DNA from: Cyanophora paradoxa
Taxonomy: Eukaryota > Glaucocystophyceae > Cyanophorales > Cyanophoraceae
Assembly: GCA_004431415.1 (NCBI GenBank)
Contig: QPMI01000078.1
Coordinates: 124,001 to 188,000 of the forward strand
DNA length: 64,000 nucleotides
Direction of reading: 5' to 3'
The translations under genes and the position numbers were made by a program. Under the pieces are notes generated by a model. It did no database searches, was not told where the DNA came from, and saw nothing but the letters and a program-made list of their open reading frames with translations. Shown one piece after another: positions 53,501 through 63,650 of this stretch. Each line of letters opens with the position of its first letter. The stretch's first letter is position 1.

Positions 53501-54681
53501 CCGCCGACCCTCCACCATAAACTCGAGCTCGCCCAATCTAAGCTTAAGTTGTCTCGGGCTCATAATCAAGCTTCGTCTCTCTGCGCCGGTGTCGTTGGCG
53601 GCGGCGGCGGCTTAAGCTTAAGCTTCAATCTAAAGCTTAAGCTCTCTTAACCCCAATCTCTGTGGCGGCGCCGGCGCCAGCGGCATGAACTGAGCATATC
53701 GCCGCCCCGCTCTGCGCAGGCGCTGCTGAAGGAGGCGGGCGACGCGGGGGACGCCGAGCGCGACTGCCTCCGCGCCCTCGCCGGCCGCGTCCGCCCCGCC
53801 GCCCCGCCCCGCCCTTGAGGGTCTAGGCTCTAGGACGCACCGCCAGCCCCGCCCCGCCGCCCATCTCTGATCGCGGCGCAGATGCCCTCGCCGCCGTCCT
53901 CGGGCGCCTCGAGCGCCCGCGCGAGCTCCGACTACGGCGCCGGCGGCGGCGCCGGCGGCTTCTCGGCGGGGCCGCCCCCGCCCCGCCCCGCCCCGTTCTT
54001 CGGCTCCTCGGCGGCCCGCCCGCCCTCGGCCCCGGCCGGCGCGGGGCTGCCGCGGCTGGAGCCGGGCCCGCGCGGCTGGCTAGTCATGCGCGACATGTAC
54101 AAGGTGAGAGGGGCAGTGGAGGGCTCTTGCTTTAGATGTATACGTGGCCGCGGCCAGGCGCCGCCCAACGGGGCCGGCAGATCGCGGTGCGGTGCGACGG
54201 GGCTGAGGTGGACATCGCCGGCGGCTTCCGCGGCTTCCGCGACGTCCCCCCCGGCACCCACCTCGTCGAGGCGCGCCCTCCCCGCGCCCAGCGCCCCGCT
54301 GAGCTGAGCCGAGCCGAGCCGAGCTGAGCCGAGCTGCGCAGATCAAGACGCCGGAGGGGGCGTGGGTGCGCTGGGAGGTGCGCGTGCCACCGGGCCAGGC
54401 CGTCGTCTACAAGCAGGTGCCCCGCCCCGCCCCGCCCCGCCCCGCCCTCCGCTCCGACCCCGCTCCGCCGACGTCGCTCAGGACGCGGCGAGCTTTGGGA
54501 TGGAGGCGGATCCCGAGGGGGCCCAGTTCGCCCAGGCCCGCCCGCCGCGCCCGCCCCGCCCCCTCGCCTCCTCAAAGAACGCCGGGCCGGCCTCCGCTGA
54601 CGCCGGGCCGGGCGGCGGGGGTCCTCACAGATGGCGGCGTCGGGGGCCATGGAGCACGTCCTCCGCCCCTGGCCCGCCTGA
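46005..54681 (+). CDS. Nephrocystin-3-like DUF4062 / NTPase / TPR / WD-repeat protein
   Basis: Many exons. N-terminus MGCCSSKSRD is an N-myristoylation and palmitoylation-type signal, followed by a Gln/Ala/Pro linker. The DUF4062 module is RVFVSSTF / RDMQEERDEL, VDLRWG / VTAEESSGGEVIRLCLEEI, YFVCMLGERYG / WAQQDG (46.3-47.0 kb, each split by introns that rejoin in phase). The P-loop LVVLGAQGAGKSALL is at about 47.71-47.75 kb, then a STAND-type NTPase to about 49.3 kb. TPRs run from about 50.3 to 51.7 kb (YSSYNHLGNAYRALGMDGRA, ALNNLALVLHAMGRPEEAAA, CNLGTILEES). Blade-like repeats occupy 51.8-53.5 kb (LRGHTRPIAAMAAYSRKPRL, VTAGADETLRMWRLEG). The Ser/Pro tail and short C-terminal exons end near 54681. 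Human NPHP3 is also myristoylated and acts at the ciliary base; the WD part is extra. The last exons (53.9-54.7 kb) could belong to a separate gene. Confidence 0.85.
48281..48310 (+). repeat. (CTGAT)n array in an intron
   Basis: About six GATCT/CTGAT units directly before the acceptor GTGAGCGCAG in an NPHP3-like intron. Confidence 0.9.
49309..49352 (+). repeat. (CTGAT)n array in a second intron
   Basis: About eight pentamers with one TG variant, ending a few bases before the acceptor CCGCGCAG. Confidence 0.9.
49684..49818 (+). repeat. (AGCTA/AGCTG)n pentamer array in an intron
   Basis: Runs of AAGCT, TAAGCTAAGC and finally repeated TGAGC units, before the exon beginning DMYEACGRFFGDVG. Confidence 0.9.
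50512..50545 (+). repeat. Poly-C tract (34 C) in an intron
   Basis: Homopolymer inside the TPR-region intron ending GCGCGCAG near 50588. Length may be assembly-sensitive. Confidence 0.8.
50968..51002 (+). repeat. (CTGAT)n array in a third intron
   Basis: About six pentamers, followed shortly by the acceptor before VYSSYNHLGNAY. Confidence 0.9.
53324..53352 (+). repeat. Poly-C tract (29 C) abutting a 3' splice site
   Basis: CCTGATCT, then 29 C, then GCAG: the whole polypyrimidine tract of this intron is cytosine. Confidence 0.85.
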
Positions 54682-55364
54682 GAGGCTGGCCGCCGCCCCC
54701 CGCGATCGGATCCGGGATCGCTAGTACTGGTGTCCGTGTGCCCCAGCCAGATGACACAATCACCACTTCCGGAAGCTGACCAGTTTTGGTGCAGGCTCAC
54801 TTTCATCTAGTTCAGGCCGCCAAACCCGAAGCAGCGGGCGCGGGTCGGGCCCCTGCCGGGCGGGGGTCACAAGAAGAGTTACTTGAAAATGGGGACTTTA
54901 ATTTTCGGCGCGTGCGGGGAGCCGCGGGATGTATATTTGACGTATGCTAGGCTCCGTGGAGGATCCCGGATCTGAGCGCCCCCTCCCGTGACCAGCCCGG
55001 CCGGCGCCCCGCCCCATGCATGGCGGGCCCGGCGACGACGAAGGCGAAGGCAGAGCCAGACGAAAGATCGAATAGACTGTTTATATTACTTGAAGCCTAA
55101 AAACGGATATATGTATAAGAAAGCTAAGAGCGAGTCCTACGTGGAAGCGCGCATGCGCAGGCCTAGGGATTCGATCAGGCTCCGTCTAAATCCAGGCCGG
55201 GGCGACTTGATCGGATGCCTGGCCCGAGTTTATCGCGATCCCGATTGCTGCGCAGATGGCGAGCGCCGTCAGCGCTCGCGCGGGCGGGCCGCGCGCGGGA
55301 GATCAATTTTCGCGCACCGACCTAAATTAAACAGCCCGCGACACCCTTGCGCGCGCGAGGCGCC
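54682..55364. other. Intergenic; contains inverted repeat arm 55062-55300
   Basis: 54682-55060 shows no gene. 55062-55300 is the reverse complement of 35080-35325 and lies 3' of peptide copy 2. Confidence 0.7.
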
Positions 55365-55832
55365 TTACAGGGTGATGAGTTCCTCCTCGCTGAAGAAGCC
55401 CTCCTGCAGAAGCGGATCCCGGAGTCAGCTGCGGCAGAGCTAGCCGCGCACGTGCGCGGCTCAGGCGCTTTGATTTGCTGCGGCGCCGGCTGTCGCCCGT
55501 TTAGTTTCGCACGGCACTAGTACGTATACTGCCGGCGCCTTTATTTGCGGAAAATTACCGGATCGCCGGCGCCGGGAAATTTGACACGCGGCGCAGCAGG
55601 GCGAGCGCGTTCCGATAGTTTAACGGTCCTCACGCATCAGCACAGGCGCGGGGAGGCGCACCATGCCCGGGGACGGCGACGGGGAGACGGTGGGCGTGAT
55701 TTCCGGCGTGATCTCGGGCGGCGGCGTGAGTCTGGGGCCGATGGATGCGGGGCCCGTGTCCTGCGCGGAGGCGAGCGCCAGCATGGCGAGGACGAAGGCG
55801 AGGAGCGCGACGAAGACGGCGGCGCGGTGCAT
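55365..55832 (-). CDS. Small secreted peptide, copy 2
   Basis: Exon 1 55832-55662 and exon 2 55403-55365 give 69 residues. The signal peptide matches copy 1 residue for residue, an 11-residue longer Pro-rich spacer (TGPASIGPRLTPPPE) is present, and the C-terminus EGFFSEEELITL is exact. The intron has diverged while both exons are conserved, consistent with selection on the peptide. Opposite orientation to copy 1. Confidence 0.72.
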
Positions 55833-56857
55833 GGCTGCCGGCGGCTGAAGCGCGGATCTCGAGTTGGTTTTCGGATTGTGGTATCCCGGACGGGTCGAGT
55901 CGACGTCGCACCCCTTGGTCCTCCGGATCCCCTCTGCGCCCCCCTTTCTCCTCTCTCCTCCGAGGCTCTGCCTCTCCCTTCTCTCCCCTCTCCCCTCTCC
56001 CCTTTAATCCCTAGCTGGAGTGTCGAGATCGACCCTCATGATTAGTCGACGCCTCCCCTATACTATGATATGTAGCAACCCCCCCCCCACTAGATCTAGC
56101 AGTTAACGTTCTAGATCTAAATGACATGCGCACTAATAGCCTGTGACCTAATAGCCTAAATGACCGATGATCATGATCATGAAACGCCGCGGCCGTGCAT
56201 GACGACCTGCGGCCGGCGCCGGCGCCGCGGCGACTTCGAATTCGAATCATATGCATGAATTCGAATTCGGGGGGTATGTCCTACTGCAACACTTTCAAGA
56301 GAATGTTCAAACTCGCATTTTTCTTTTGCATCCGGATCCTCGAGGAGCGCGACGAAGACGGCGGCGCGGTGCATGGCTGCCGGCGGCGGCGCTGGAGCGC
56401 GGCCGGATCTCGAGTTGTTCGGAATGTGGTATCCCGGCATGCGCAGATCGAGCGCTGGCGCTAGCGGTCCCCGGGGGGCCCGGGCCCCGTTAACGTGCCG
56501 GTGCGCCCCCCGGGCCCCTTTCTCCTCTTGATCTCCCTTCTCTCCCCTCTCCCGTTTAATTTCCCCACTTCTCTCCCCTTTCTTATCTCGAGCTCCCCTC
56601 GAGCACTTCCCTATCCTGGCCCCTACTAGGCTATATATAGCCCCCTGTCCCCCCCCCGCCTTTTAATTAGGCTTCCCCTTCGAATTCTATGGCCTCTGGT
56701 TAAACGTTTCCCCTCCCTTTCCTTGAGACCCCCTCAAAGCCCCCCCTACGTACATAGTCTAAGGCCTCCCTTGATTCGCATCCCCTCCCCTCCCGGTGGG
56801 CACCGGTGCCCCCCCCCGATCGATCGCGAGCTCTCTTCTCCACCAAGCTAATCAGCC
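55833..56857. other. Intergenic with remnants of the peptide gene
   Basis: Pyrimidine-rich blocks (CTCTCCCCTCTCC). Apart from the truncated copy at 56342-56460 no gene is seen. Confidence 0.6.
56342..56460 (-). pseudogene. Small secreted peptide, truncated copy 3
   Basis: Shares the upstream block (GGGATACCACATTC) and the first codons MHRAAVFVALL with copies 1 and 2, then homology stops at 56342. No Pro-rich part or second exon follows. Confidence 0.75.
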
Positions 56858-57314
56858 ATGGCTTCCCACGGCCAGGTGTCATGGCTTCCTCGCGGCGTCC
56901 GCTTCATGCTTAAACGAAAATCGCCGCAGGATCGGAGCATTCGTGACGACTCGAGCAAGGTGCGCGGCGATCTTCCTCAAGTCGACGTACGCGTCGCTTT
57001 CTCGCCCGAGACGGACGCGAAGATCGGAGGTGAGTAGTGACGCCGACCCCTTAAGCTTGTATACGCGCGTACCACTTTCTTTGACGTTCTCGTGCGCATG
57101 CGCAGCCTCGGCTGAGAGTTTAAGTAAGAGCGTCGACCAGATCGCCAAAGACTTTTCCCAGGCCACGAAGAGCTTCGACCAACTCTGCAAAGACTTCGGT
57201 CTGGGCTCGATGGCGTTTGGAGTCGGCTCCTTCCTCGGCGGGGCCGGCGTGTTTATTCTAAGCGTCCGCCGCGGCCGTGCGCCACCGAGCGCCTCGGGCT
57301 TCGGGTACCGCTGA
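56858..57314 (+). CDS. Small single-pass membrane protein, paralog 1
   Basis: Three exons: MASHGQ (56858-56875); DRSIRDDSSKVRGDLPQVDV...ETDAKIG (about 56932-57029); and the last exon ASAESLSKSVDQIAKDFSQA, TKSFDQLCKDFG, the hydrophobic segment FGVGSFLGGAGVFILSV and the basic tail RRGRAPPSASGFGYR, stop 57312-57314. About 115 residues. The helix before the membrane segment repeats an FDQ/TKSF pattern. No family recognised. A tail-anchored or inner-membrane protein is plausible. Confidence 0.7.
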
Positions 57315-57604
57315 GATTCTCGTCCTCTGGCGGCGTAGTAGTACTAGTGCCCTGTTTCTGAGCTCTTTTGCAGCAATGTTTTATCATGTGTGTGACTCGC
57401 GCGCTCTAGATCTTCAATTGCTACGCAGCCCGTGCTCTGGCGGGGCACTCTCTCAGAGTATGCAGACAAGCGAATTAGAGAGATAACACCACGTGCTTAA
57501 GCTTGGTGCTTCTCTGGGTTCTGTGCGAATCCGCCAGCTGCAGTGTGCATGTACATGTGGCGCCGTGGCACCGCCAATGCTTCTGGATCGTTCCGAAGTT
57601 CGGG

Positions 57605-59980
57605 CTAGGCGGAGGGGGCGGGGAGGGGCCCGGCGCGGGCAGCGGCGAGGAACTCGGGGATGACGCGGAAGCCGTCCTCCCGCGGGGCCGCCCGCCCAAG
57701 CTCCGCGAGCAGCTCGCGGTGCCGCTCGGAGGAGGGCGCCGCCTCCAGCCGCCCCCGCACCGCCTCCAGCTGCCGCCAGGCCGGCAGGCAGAGCGGGCAC
57801 TCGCCCCCGCTCGGCGCCCGCTCGAGGCAGCGCCCGTGGTACGCGTGCCCGCAGCCGAAGTGCGAGGCGGGCAGGTCCAGCGGCGACGCGCACGCCGCGC
57901 ACTTCGACGACTGCCGGGGGGGTACTGCGTCAGGGCTGGGGGGGGGGGGGGGGGGCGGACAAAAGGGGGGTAGGCGCGCCTGGTAGATCTCGGCGGAGGA
58001 GCGGAGGCGGTCGATGTCGGCGCGGGCGCGGGCGGTGCGCTGCCGGAGGGCCTCAGCGGCCGCCCCCTCGGCCTCCGCCACCTCGCGGCCCCAGGCGAGG
58101 GTCTTGGAGAGGTACCCCCGCACGTCCCCGAGGGTCAGGCCGCCCTCGCCGCCCTCGGCCGCGCCGGCGGCGAGGGCGCGGAAGAGAAGGAGCGGGGAGA
58201 GCGCGCCCGTCGCCTCCACGGCGTCCAGGGCGCGCGCGAGGTGCCCCGGGAAGCGCCGCGCGTTGCGGGCGAAGAAGCGCAGCGCGGCGCCCCAGGCGTG
58301 GGGGTCCGGGGCGGGGGCCCCGGGGGCGGGGCGGCGCAGGCGGCGAGGACGGCGTCGGCGTCGGCGGCCTCGATGTGGAGCCGCAGCAGCTCCCGGCGCT
58401 GGCCCAGGCGGCCCAGCAGCGCCACGAGGCCCGGCCGGAAGGCGAAGGCGTGGCAGAGGAGCAGCCCGTGGTGCGGGTCGAGGCCCGAGGCCGGCGCCTC
58501 CTCCGCCATGCGCGCCGCCCGCGCCCGCGCCCCCTCCGAGCCCTCCTGCAGCAGGCACTCGAAGAGCGCGTTCGCCACGCGCGCGGGGGGAGGCCCCGCG
58601 GCCGCCGCCGCCGCCGCCTCGAGGAACGAGAGGAGCTCCGCGCCGTGCTCGGGGCCGAAGAGGGGCAGGAACGGCTCCGGGTCCGCCCGCTGCCGCCGCG
58701 CCGGCGCCGGCGGGGTCGCCAGCGCCGGCGGGAGGGCCCGGCTCGAGACGGGGCGGGAGGAGGAGGAGCCGGAGGGGCGGCCGGCGGCCGGGGCGGGAGG
58801 GGCGAGGAGGCGCCCGAGGGCCGCCGAGGGCGCTGGCGGGGGCCGGGGGCGGCGGGGCGCTGGCGAAGTTGCTGCGGGCCGCGTCAGGCGCGCGGGGGCG
58901 GGGCGGGCCGGGACGAGGCAGAGCCCGCCGCGCACCCCGAGACGAGGTCGACCAGGAGGCCCGTCGCCTCCGCCGGCAGCTGCCGAAGGAGCTCCCGCCC
59001 GAACCTGCGCCGCCGTCGGCCGGCGCGGCGCGGAGCGGAGCGCTTTGCGGGGCGGGGCTGAAGAGGCGCACTGGAGGGCGTGGGCGAGGGCGGCGTCGAA
59101 GGGGAGGCGCCGGAGGTGGGCGAGGGCGGCGGCCGCGTCGCGCAGCTCCTCGAGCTGGATCCGCAGGTAGGCGGCGTGCAGGCCGTGCCGCCGGGCCAGG
59201 TAGAGCGCGTGGCTGTGCAGGCCGGCCGCCGAGCACGCCGCGATCGCCGCGCGCACGTCGAACGAGTGCCGCGCGGCCCCCTTCTCCTTCTCCTTCTCCT
59301 TCTCCTTCTCCGCCTGCGCCGCCGGTGAGGCGCGGGCGTGAAGCGGGGACAGAGAGGCACGCGGGGCGGACCTCGAGGTCCGACTTGCGGCCGGACTTGC
59401 GGCCCGAGCGCTCCGGCGAGCCGCTGCGGCGCGGCGCGAGCCGCCTCCGCGAGCGCTGCGAAGCCGGCGGCGGCGGCTGCTCGCCCTCCGCCGCCGCCGC
59501 GGAAGGCGCCTTGGCGGCATCCGGCGCCTCCTCCGCCCCCGCCTCGTCGCCCTCGCTGCCGCTGCGGGCGTCGGCGGCGGCGGCGGCCTCGGCGGCCTCC
59601 TGGTCGGCATCGGCGCCCTTGCGGCCGATGAAGCGCGCCAGCCGCTCCGTGTCACGCAGCGGCGCGCGCGCGCGCGCGCTCCCGGGCCTCAGCGGACGAC
59701 GGGCGGGAGCGAGGAGCGTTCTGTTACCTTGACGTAGCACTGGAGGAGCAGCGTGGTGTGCTCGCCTGATGCTCCTTTGCACAGGTGAAGCGTCTCCAGG
59801 AACTTGGTGAGGTTCTCGATTTGCGCATGCCGCGGCGCGCGCCCACACGGGTGACGTTAGATGGGAGGGGGCGGGCCCGGCTGCGGCGCGCGCCTTGCCG
59901 CGCCGCCGTAGATCAGGCGGCGGATGACGCGGGACGACTCGCCGTGCGGGATCGGCGGGCCAGCGGGGCCCGCCCCCGCC
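57605..59980 (-). pseudogene. VPS11: VPS11 left copy, 5'-truncated
   Basis: From the stop at 57605 upward: the RING-H2 finger CAACASPLDLPASHFGCGH...CLERAPSGGECPLC (57.79-57.91 kb), helical repeats, AIAACSAAGLHSHALYLAR and HGLHAAYLRIQLEEL (59.1-59.27 kb), an EK-rich run, LARFIGRKGADA (about 59.6 kb), TTLLLQCYVK (about 59.73 kb) and SSRVIRRLI (about 59.92 kb). Homology to the right copy ends at about 59980, so the N-terminal beta-propeller and part of the solenoid are missing. VPS11 is a core subunit of HOPS/CORVET tethers. The remaining exons look undamaged, so a short product cannot be excluded, but no promoter or start is evident. Confidence 0.82.
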
Positions 59981-60538
59981 CAAATGCAGATGGAGATCAT
60001 GATACAGGCGCAGCTTAGCGCCAGCGCAGCATGTGCGCAAGCATTTAATGCGCATCGAAGCGCATGCAAAATGCACCGGCCCCCCAAACGGCAAGAAGTC
60101 GACGCGCTAAAAGCTTAAATTTCGATCACTCGGTTCGCGTTCAGCCGCGTTCGCGAAGCCTGCGTCGTTTTCTGGGCCGGGGATGCCAACGGTGGCGATT
60201 GCGCCCTACCCCGGTGCCACTTTTGCCCCGGCGAATGCGCTTTACCCCCGGTTGCAAAAAAACGCGGTGAAGGGAGACCAGCTGGCATGAGTGAAGGGCA
60301 TGGCTGCACCGTGCTTACTGCGCAGTGAAACGCATCACACTCGGCGCCAGACCTTCGCCGTCCGGTACGTGCAGCCCTGACCGGTGCGCTCCGCCCGCCC
60401 GCGGCGCTTGGCATGCGCGTGCGATGGAGCTCATCGTTCGAGCAGGCCAGCCGCGACCTCGCGGATCGCGGCATCGCTGCGTTCGCGGCATCGCCGCGCT
60501 CTCAGATCTTCTCCTCTTCTCCACCAAGCTAATCAGCC
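59981..60538. other. Intergenic between duplicated units
   Basis: No homology to the equivalent VPS11 position and no gene seen. Confidence 0.5.
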
Positions 60539-63500
60539 ATGGCTTCCCAGGTGCGTCGCCAGGGCCTCGCAGCGTCCGCATACATGCGTGAACGAATCGC
60601 CGCAGGATCGGAGCATTCGTGACGACTCCATCAAGGTGCGCGACAAGGTGCGCGGCGATCTTCTTCAAGTCGACGAGCTCGAGATGTTTTCCGCACGCGC
60701 TTTCTCGTCCGAGACGGACGCCAAGATCGGAGGTGAGTGCTGACGCCGACCCCTCCACCACTTTCGTTGACGTTGTCGTGCGCAGCCTTGGCTGAGAGTT
60801 TGACCAAAGACGTATCCCAGGCCACGAAGAGCTTCGACCAGGCCACGAAGAGCTTCGACCAAGTCTGCAAAGACGTCGGCCTGGGCGCGAAGGCGCTTGG
60901 ATTCGGCTTTGGAGTCGGCTCCTTCCTCGTCGGGGCCGGTGTGTTTATTCTAAGCGTCCGCCGCGGCCGTGTCCCACCGAGCGTCTCCGGCTTCGGGTGA
61001 GCTTATCGTCTGGCTCCGTGGTAGTGCCCTGTTGCTGAGCTCTTTCGCAGCAATGTTCCATCGCGTGTGTGACGCGCATGCTCTAGATCTTCAACGGCGC
61101 ACGTGCACGCAGCAAATTAGAGAGTTAACAGAGTCTCTCAGAGTATGTAGACAAGCGAATTAGAGAGTTAACAGCATGTGCTTGTTGCTTCTGTGGGTTT
61201 TGTGCGAATCCGCCAGCTGCAGTGTGCATGTGCATGTGACGCCGTGGCACGGTCCGTGCTTCTGGATCGTTCCGAAGTTTGGGCTAGGCGGAGCTCGAGG
61301 GGGCGGGGAGGGGCCCGGCGCGGGCGTGGGCGAGGAATTCGGGGATGAGGCGGAAGCCGTCCTCCCGCGGGGCCGCCCGCCCCAGCTCCGCCAGCAGCTC
61401 GCGGTGCCGCTCGGAGGAGGGCGCCGCCTCCAGCCGCCCCCGCACCGCCTCCAGCTGCCGCCAGGCCGGCAGGCAGAGCGGGCACTCGCCCCCGCTCGGC
61501 GCCCGCTCGAGGCAGCGCCCGTGGTACGCGTGCCCGCAGCCGAAGTGCGAGGCCGGCAGGTCCAGCGGCGACGCGCACGCCGCGCACTTCGACGACTGGC
61601 GGGGGGGTACTGCGTCAGGGCTGGGGGGGGGGGTGGGAAGAGGGGGTAGGCGCGCCTGGTGGATCTCGGCGGAGGAGCGGAGGCGGTCGATGCCGGCGCG
61701 GGCGCGGGCGGTGCGCTGCCGGAGGGCCTCGGCGGCCGCCCCCTCGGCCTCGGCCACCTCGCGGCCCCAGGCGAGGGTCTTGGAGAGGTACCCCCGCACG
61801 TCCCGAGGGTGAGGCCGCCCTCGCCGCCCTCGGCCGCGCCGGCGGCGAGGGCGCGGAAGACAAGGAGCGGGGAGAGCGCGCCCGTCGCCTCCACGGCGTC
61901 CAGGGCGCGCGCGAGGTGCCCCGGGAAGCGCCGCGCGTTGCGGGCGAAGAAGCGCAGCGCGGCGCCCCAGGCGTGGGGGTCCGGGGCGGGGGCCCCCGGG
62001 GCGGGGCGGCGCAGGCGGCGAGGACGGCGTCGGCGTCGCCGGCCTCGACGTGGAGCCGCAGCAGCTCCCGGCGCTGGCCCAGGCGGCCCAGCAGCGCCAC
62101 CAGGCCCGGCCGGAAGGCGAAGGCGTGGCAGAGGAGCAGCCCGTGGTGCGGGTCGAGGCCCGAGGCCGGCGCCTCCTCCGCCATGCGCGCCGCCCGCGCC
62201 CGCGCCCCCTCCGAGTCCTCCTGCAGCAGGCACTCGAAGAGCGCGTTCGCCACGCGCGCGGGGGGCGGCCCCGCGGCGGCGGCGGCGGAGGCCTCGAGGA
62301 ACGAGAGGAGCTCCGCGCCGTGCTCGGGGCCGAAGAGGGGCAGGAACGGCTCCGGGTCCGCCCGCTGCCGCCGCGACGGCGCCGGCGGGGTCGCCAGCGC
62401 CGGCGGGAGGGCCCGGCTCGAGACGGGGCGCGAGGAGGAGGAGCCGGAGGGGCGGCCGGCGGCCGGGCGGGGAGGGGCGAGGAGGCGCCCGAGGGGCCGC
62501 CGAGGGCGCTGGCGGGGGCCGGGGCGGCAGGGCGGCGGCGAAGTTGCTGCGGGCGGCGTCAGGCGCGCGGGAGCGGGCGGGCCGGGACGGCACAGAGCCC
62601 GCCGCGCATGCGCACCCGAGACGAGGTCGACCAGGAGGCCCGTCGCCTCCGCCGGCAGCTGCCGCAGGAGCTCCCGCCGAACCTGCGCCGCCGTCGGCCG
62701 GCGCGGCGCGGAGCGGAGCGCTTTGCGGGGCGGGGCTGAAGAGGCGCACTGGAGGGCGTGGGCGAGGGCGGCGTCGAAGGGGAGGCGCCGGAGGTGGGCG
62801 AGGGCGGCGGCCGCGTCGCGCAGCTCCTCGAGCTGGATCCGCAGGTAGGCGGCGTGCAGGCCGTGGCGCCGGGCCAGGTAGAGCGCGTGGCTGTGCAGGC
62901 CGGCCGCCGAGCACGCCGCGATCGCCGCGCGCACGTCGAACGAGTGCCGCGCGGCCCCCTTCTCCTTCTCCTTCTCGGCCTGCGCCGCCGGTGAGGCGCG
63001 GGCGTGAAGCGGGGACAGAGAGGCACGCGGGGCGGACTTCGAGGTCCGACTTGCGGCCGGACTTGCGGCCCGGGCGCTCCCGCGAGCCGCTGCGGCGCGG
63101 CGCGAGCCGCCTCCGCGAGCGCTGCGAAGCCGGCGGCGGCGGCTGCTCGCCCTCCGCCGCCGCCGCGGACGGCGCCTCGCCGCCCTCGGTCGCCTCCTCC
63201 GCCCCCGCCTCATCGCCCTCGCTGCCGCTGCGGGCGTCGGCCTCGGGGGCGGCCTCGGCGGCCTCCTGGTCGTCGTCGGCCCCCTTGCGGCCGATGAAGC
63301 GCGCCAGCCGCTCCGTGTCACGCAGCTGCGCGCGGGCGCGCGCCCGGGCCTCAGCGAACGACGGGCGGGGGGCGAGTAGCTTTCTCTTGCCTTGACGTAG
63401 CACTGGAGGAGGAGCGTGGTGTGCTCTCCCGAGGCCCCCTTGCACAGGTGCAGCGTCTCCAAGAACTTCTCGAGGTGCTCGATCTGCCGGTTGGATACAC

Positions 63501-63650
63501 GCGCGCGAAGTTAGATGAGATGAGTCAGATGGGAGGGGGCGGGCCGAGCTGGAGATTGCGGCGCGCCTTGCCACCGTCGACCAGGCGCCGGATGACGCGG
63601 GACGACTCGCCGTGCGGGATCGGGGGGCCGGCGGGGCGCGCCCCCGGCTG
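60505..63650. repeat. Tandem segmental duplication, right unit
   Basis: Direct repeat with 56825-59980. VPS11 homology continues uninterrupted beyond the unit here, so this is likely the ancestral arrangement. Confidence 0.88.
60539..61000 (+). CDS. Small single-pass membrane protein, paralog 2
   Basis: Exons MASQ, then DRSIRDDSIKVRDKVRGDLL...SSETDAKIG, then LAESLTKDVSQ with two ATKSFDQ repeats, the hydrophobic segment FGFGVGSFLVGAGVFILSV and RRGRVPPSVSGFG, stop 60998-61000. Same intron positions as paralog 1. The ATKSFDQ unit is tandemly repeated here, and the middle exon has an extra DELEMFSARAF stretch. Adjacent head-on to VPS11 as in unit 1. Function unknown. Confidence 0.7.

Larger units (their letters stand above)
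56825..59980. repeat. Tandem segmental duplication, left unit
   Basis: Direct repeat with 60505-63650. It contains a complete small membrane-protein gene and the 3' portion of VPS11. It starts with TTCTCCACCAAGCTAATCAG and ends inside VPS11 after CGGGATCGGCGGGCC. Confidence 0.88.

Noticed and set aside
54160-54420. AAR2-like N-terminal domain (FRGFRDVPPGTHLVE) as a separate gene
   Set aside because: Similarity is limited to a short PPG.H motif. Kept as the C-terminal exons of the nephrocystin-3-like gene with low certainty.
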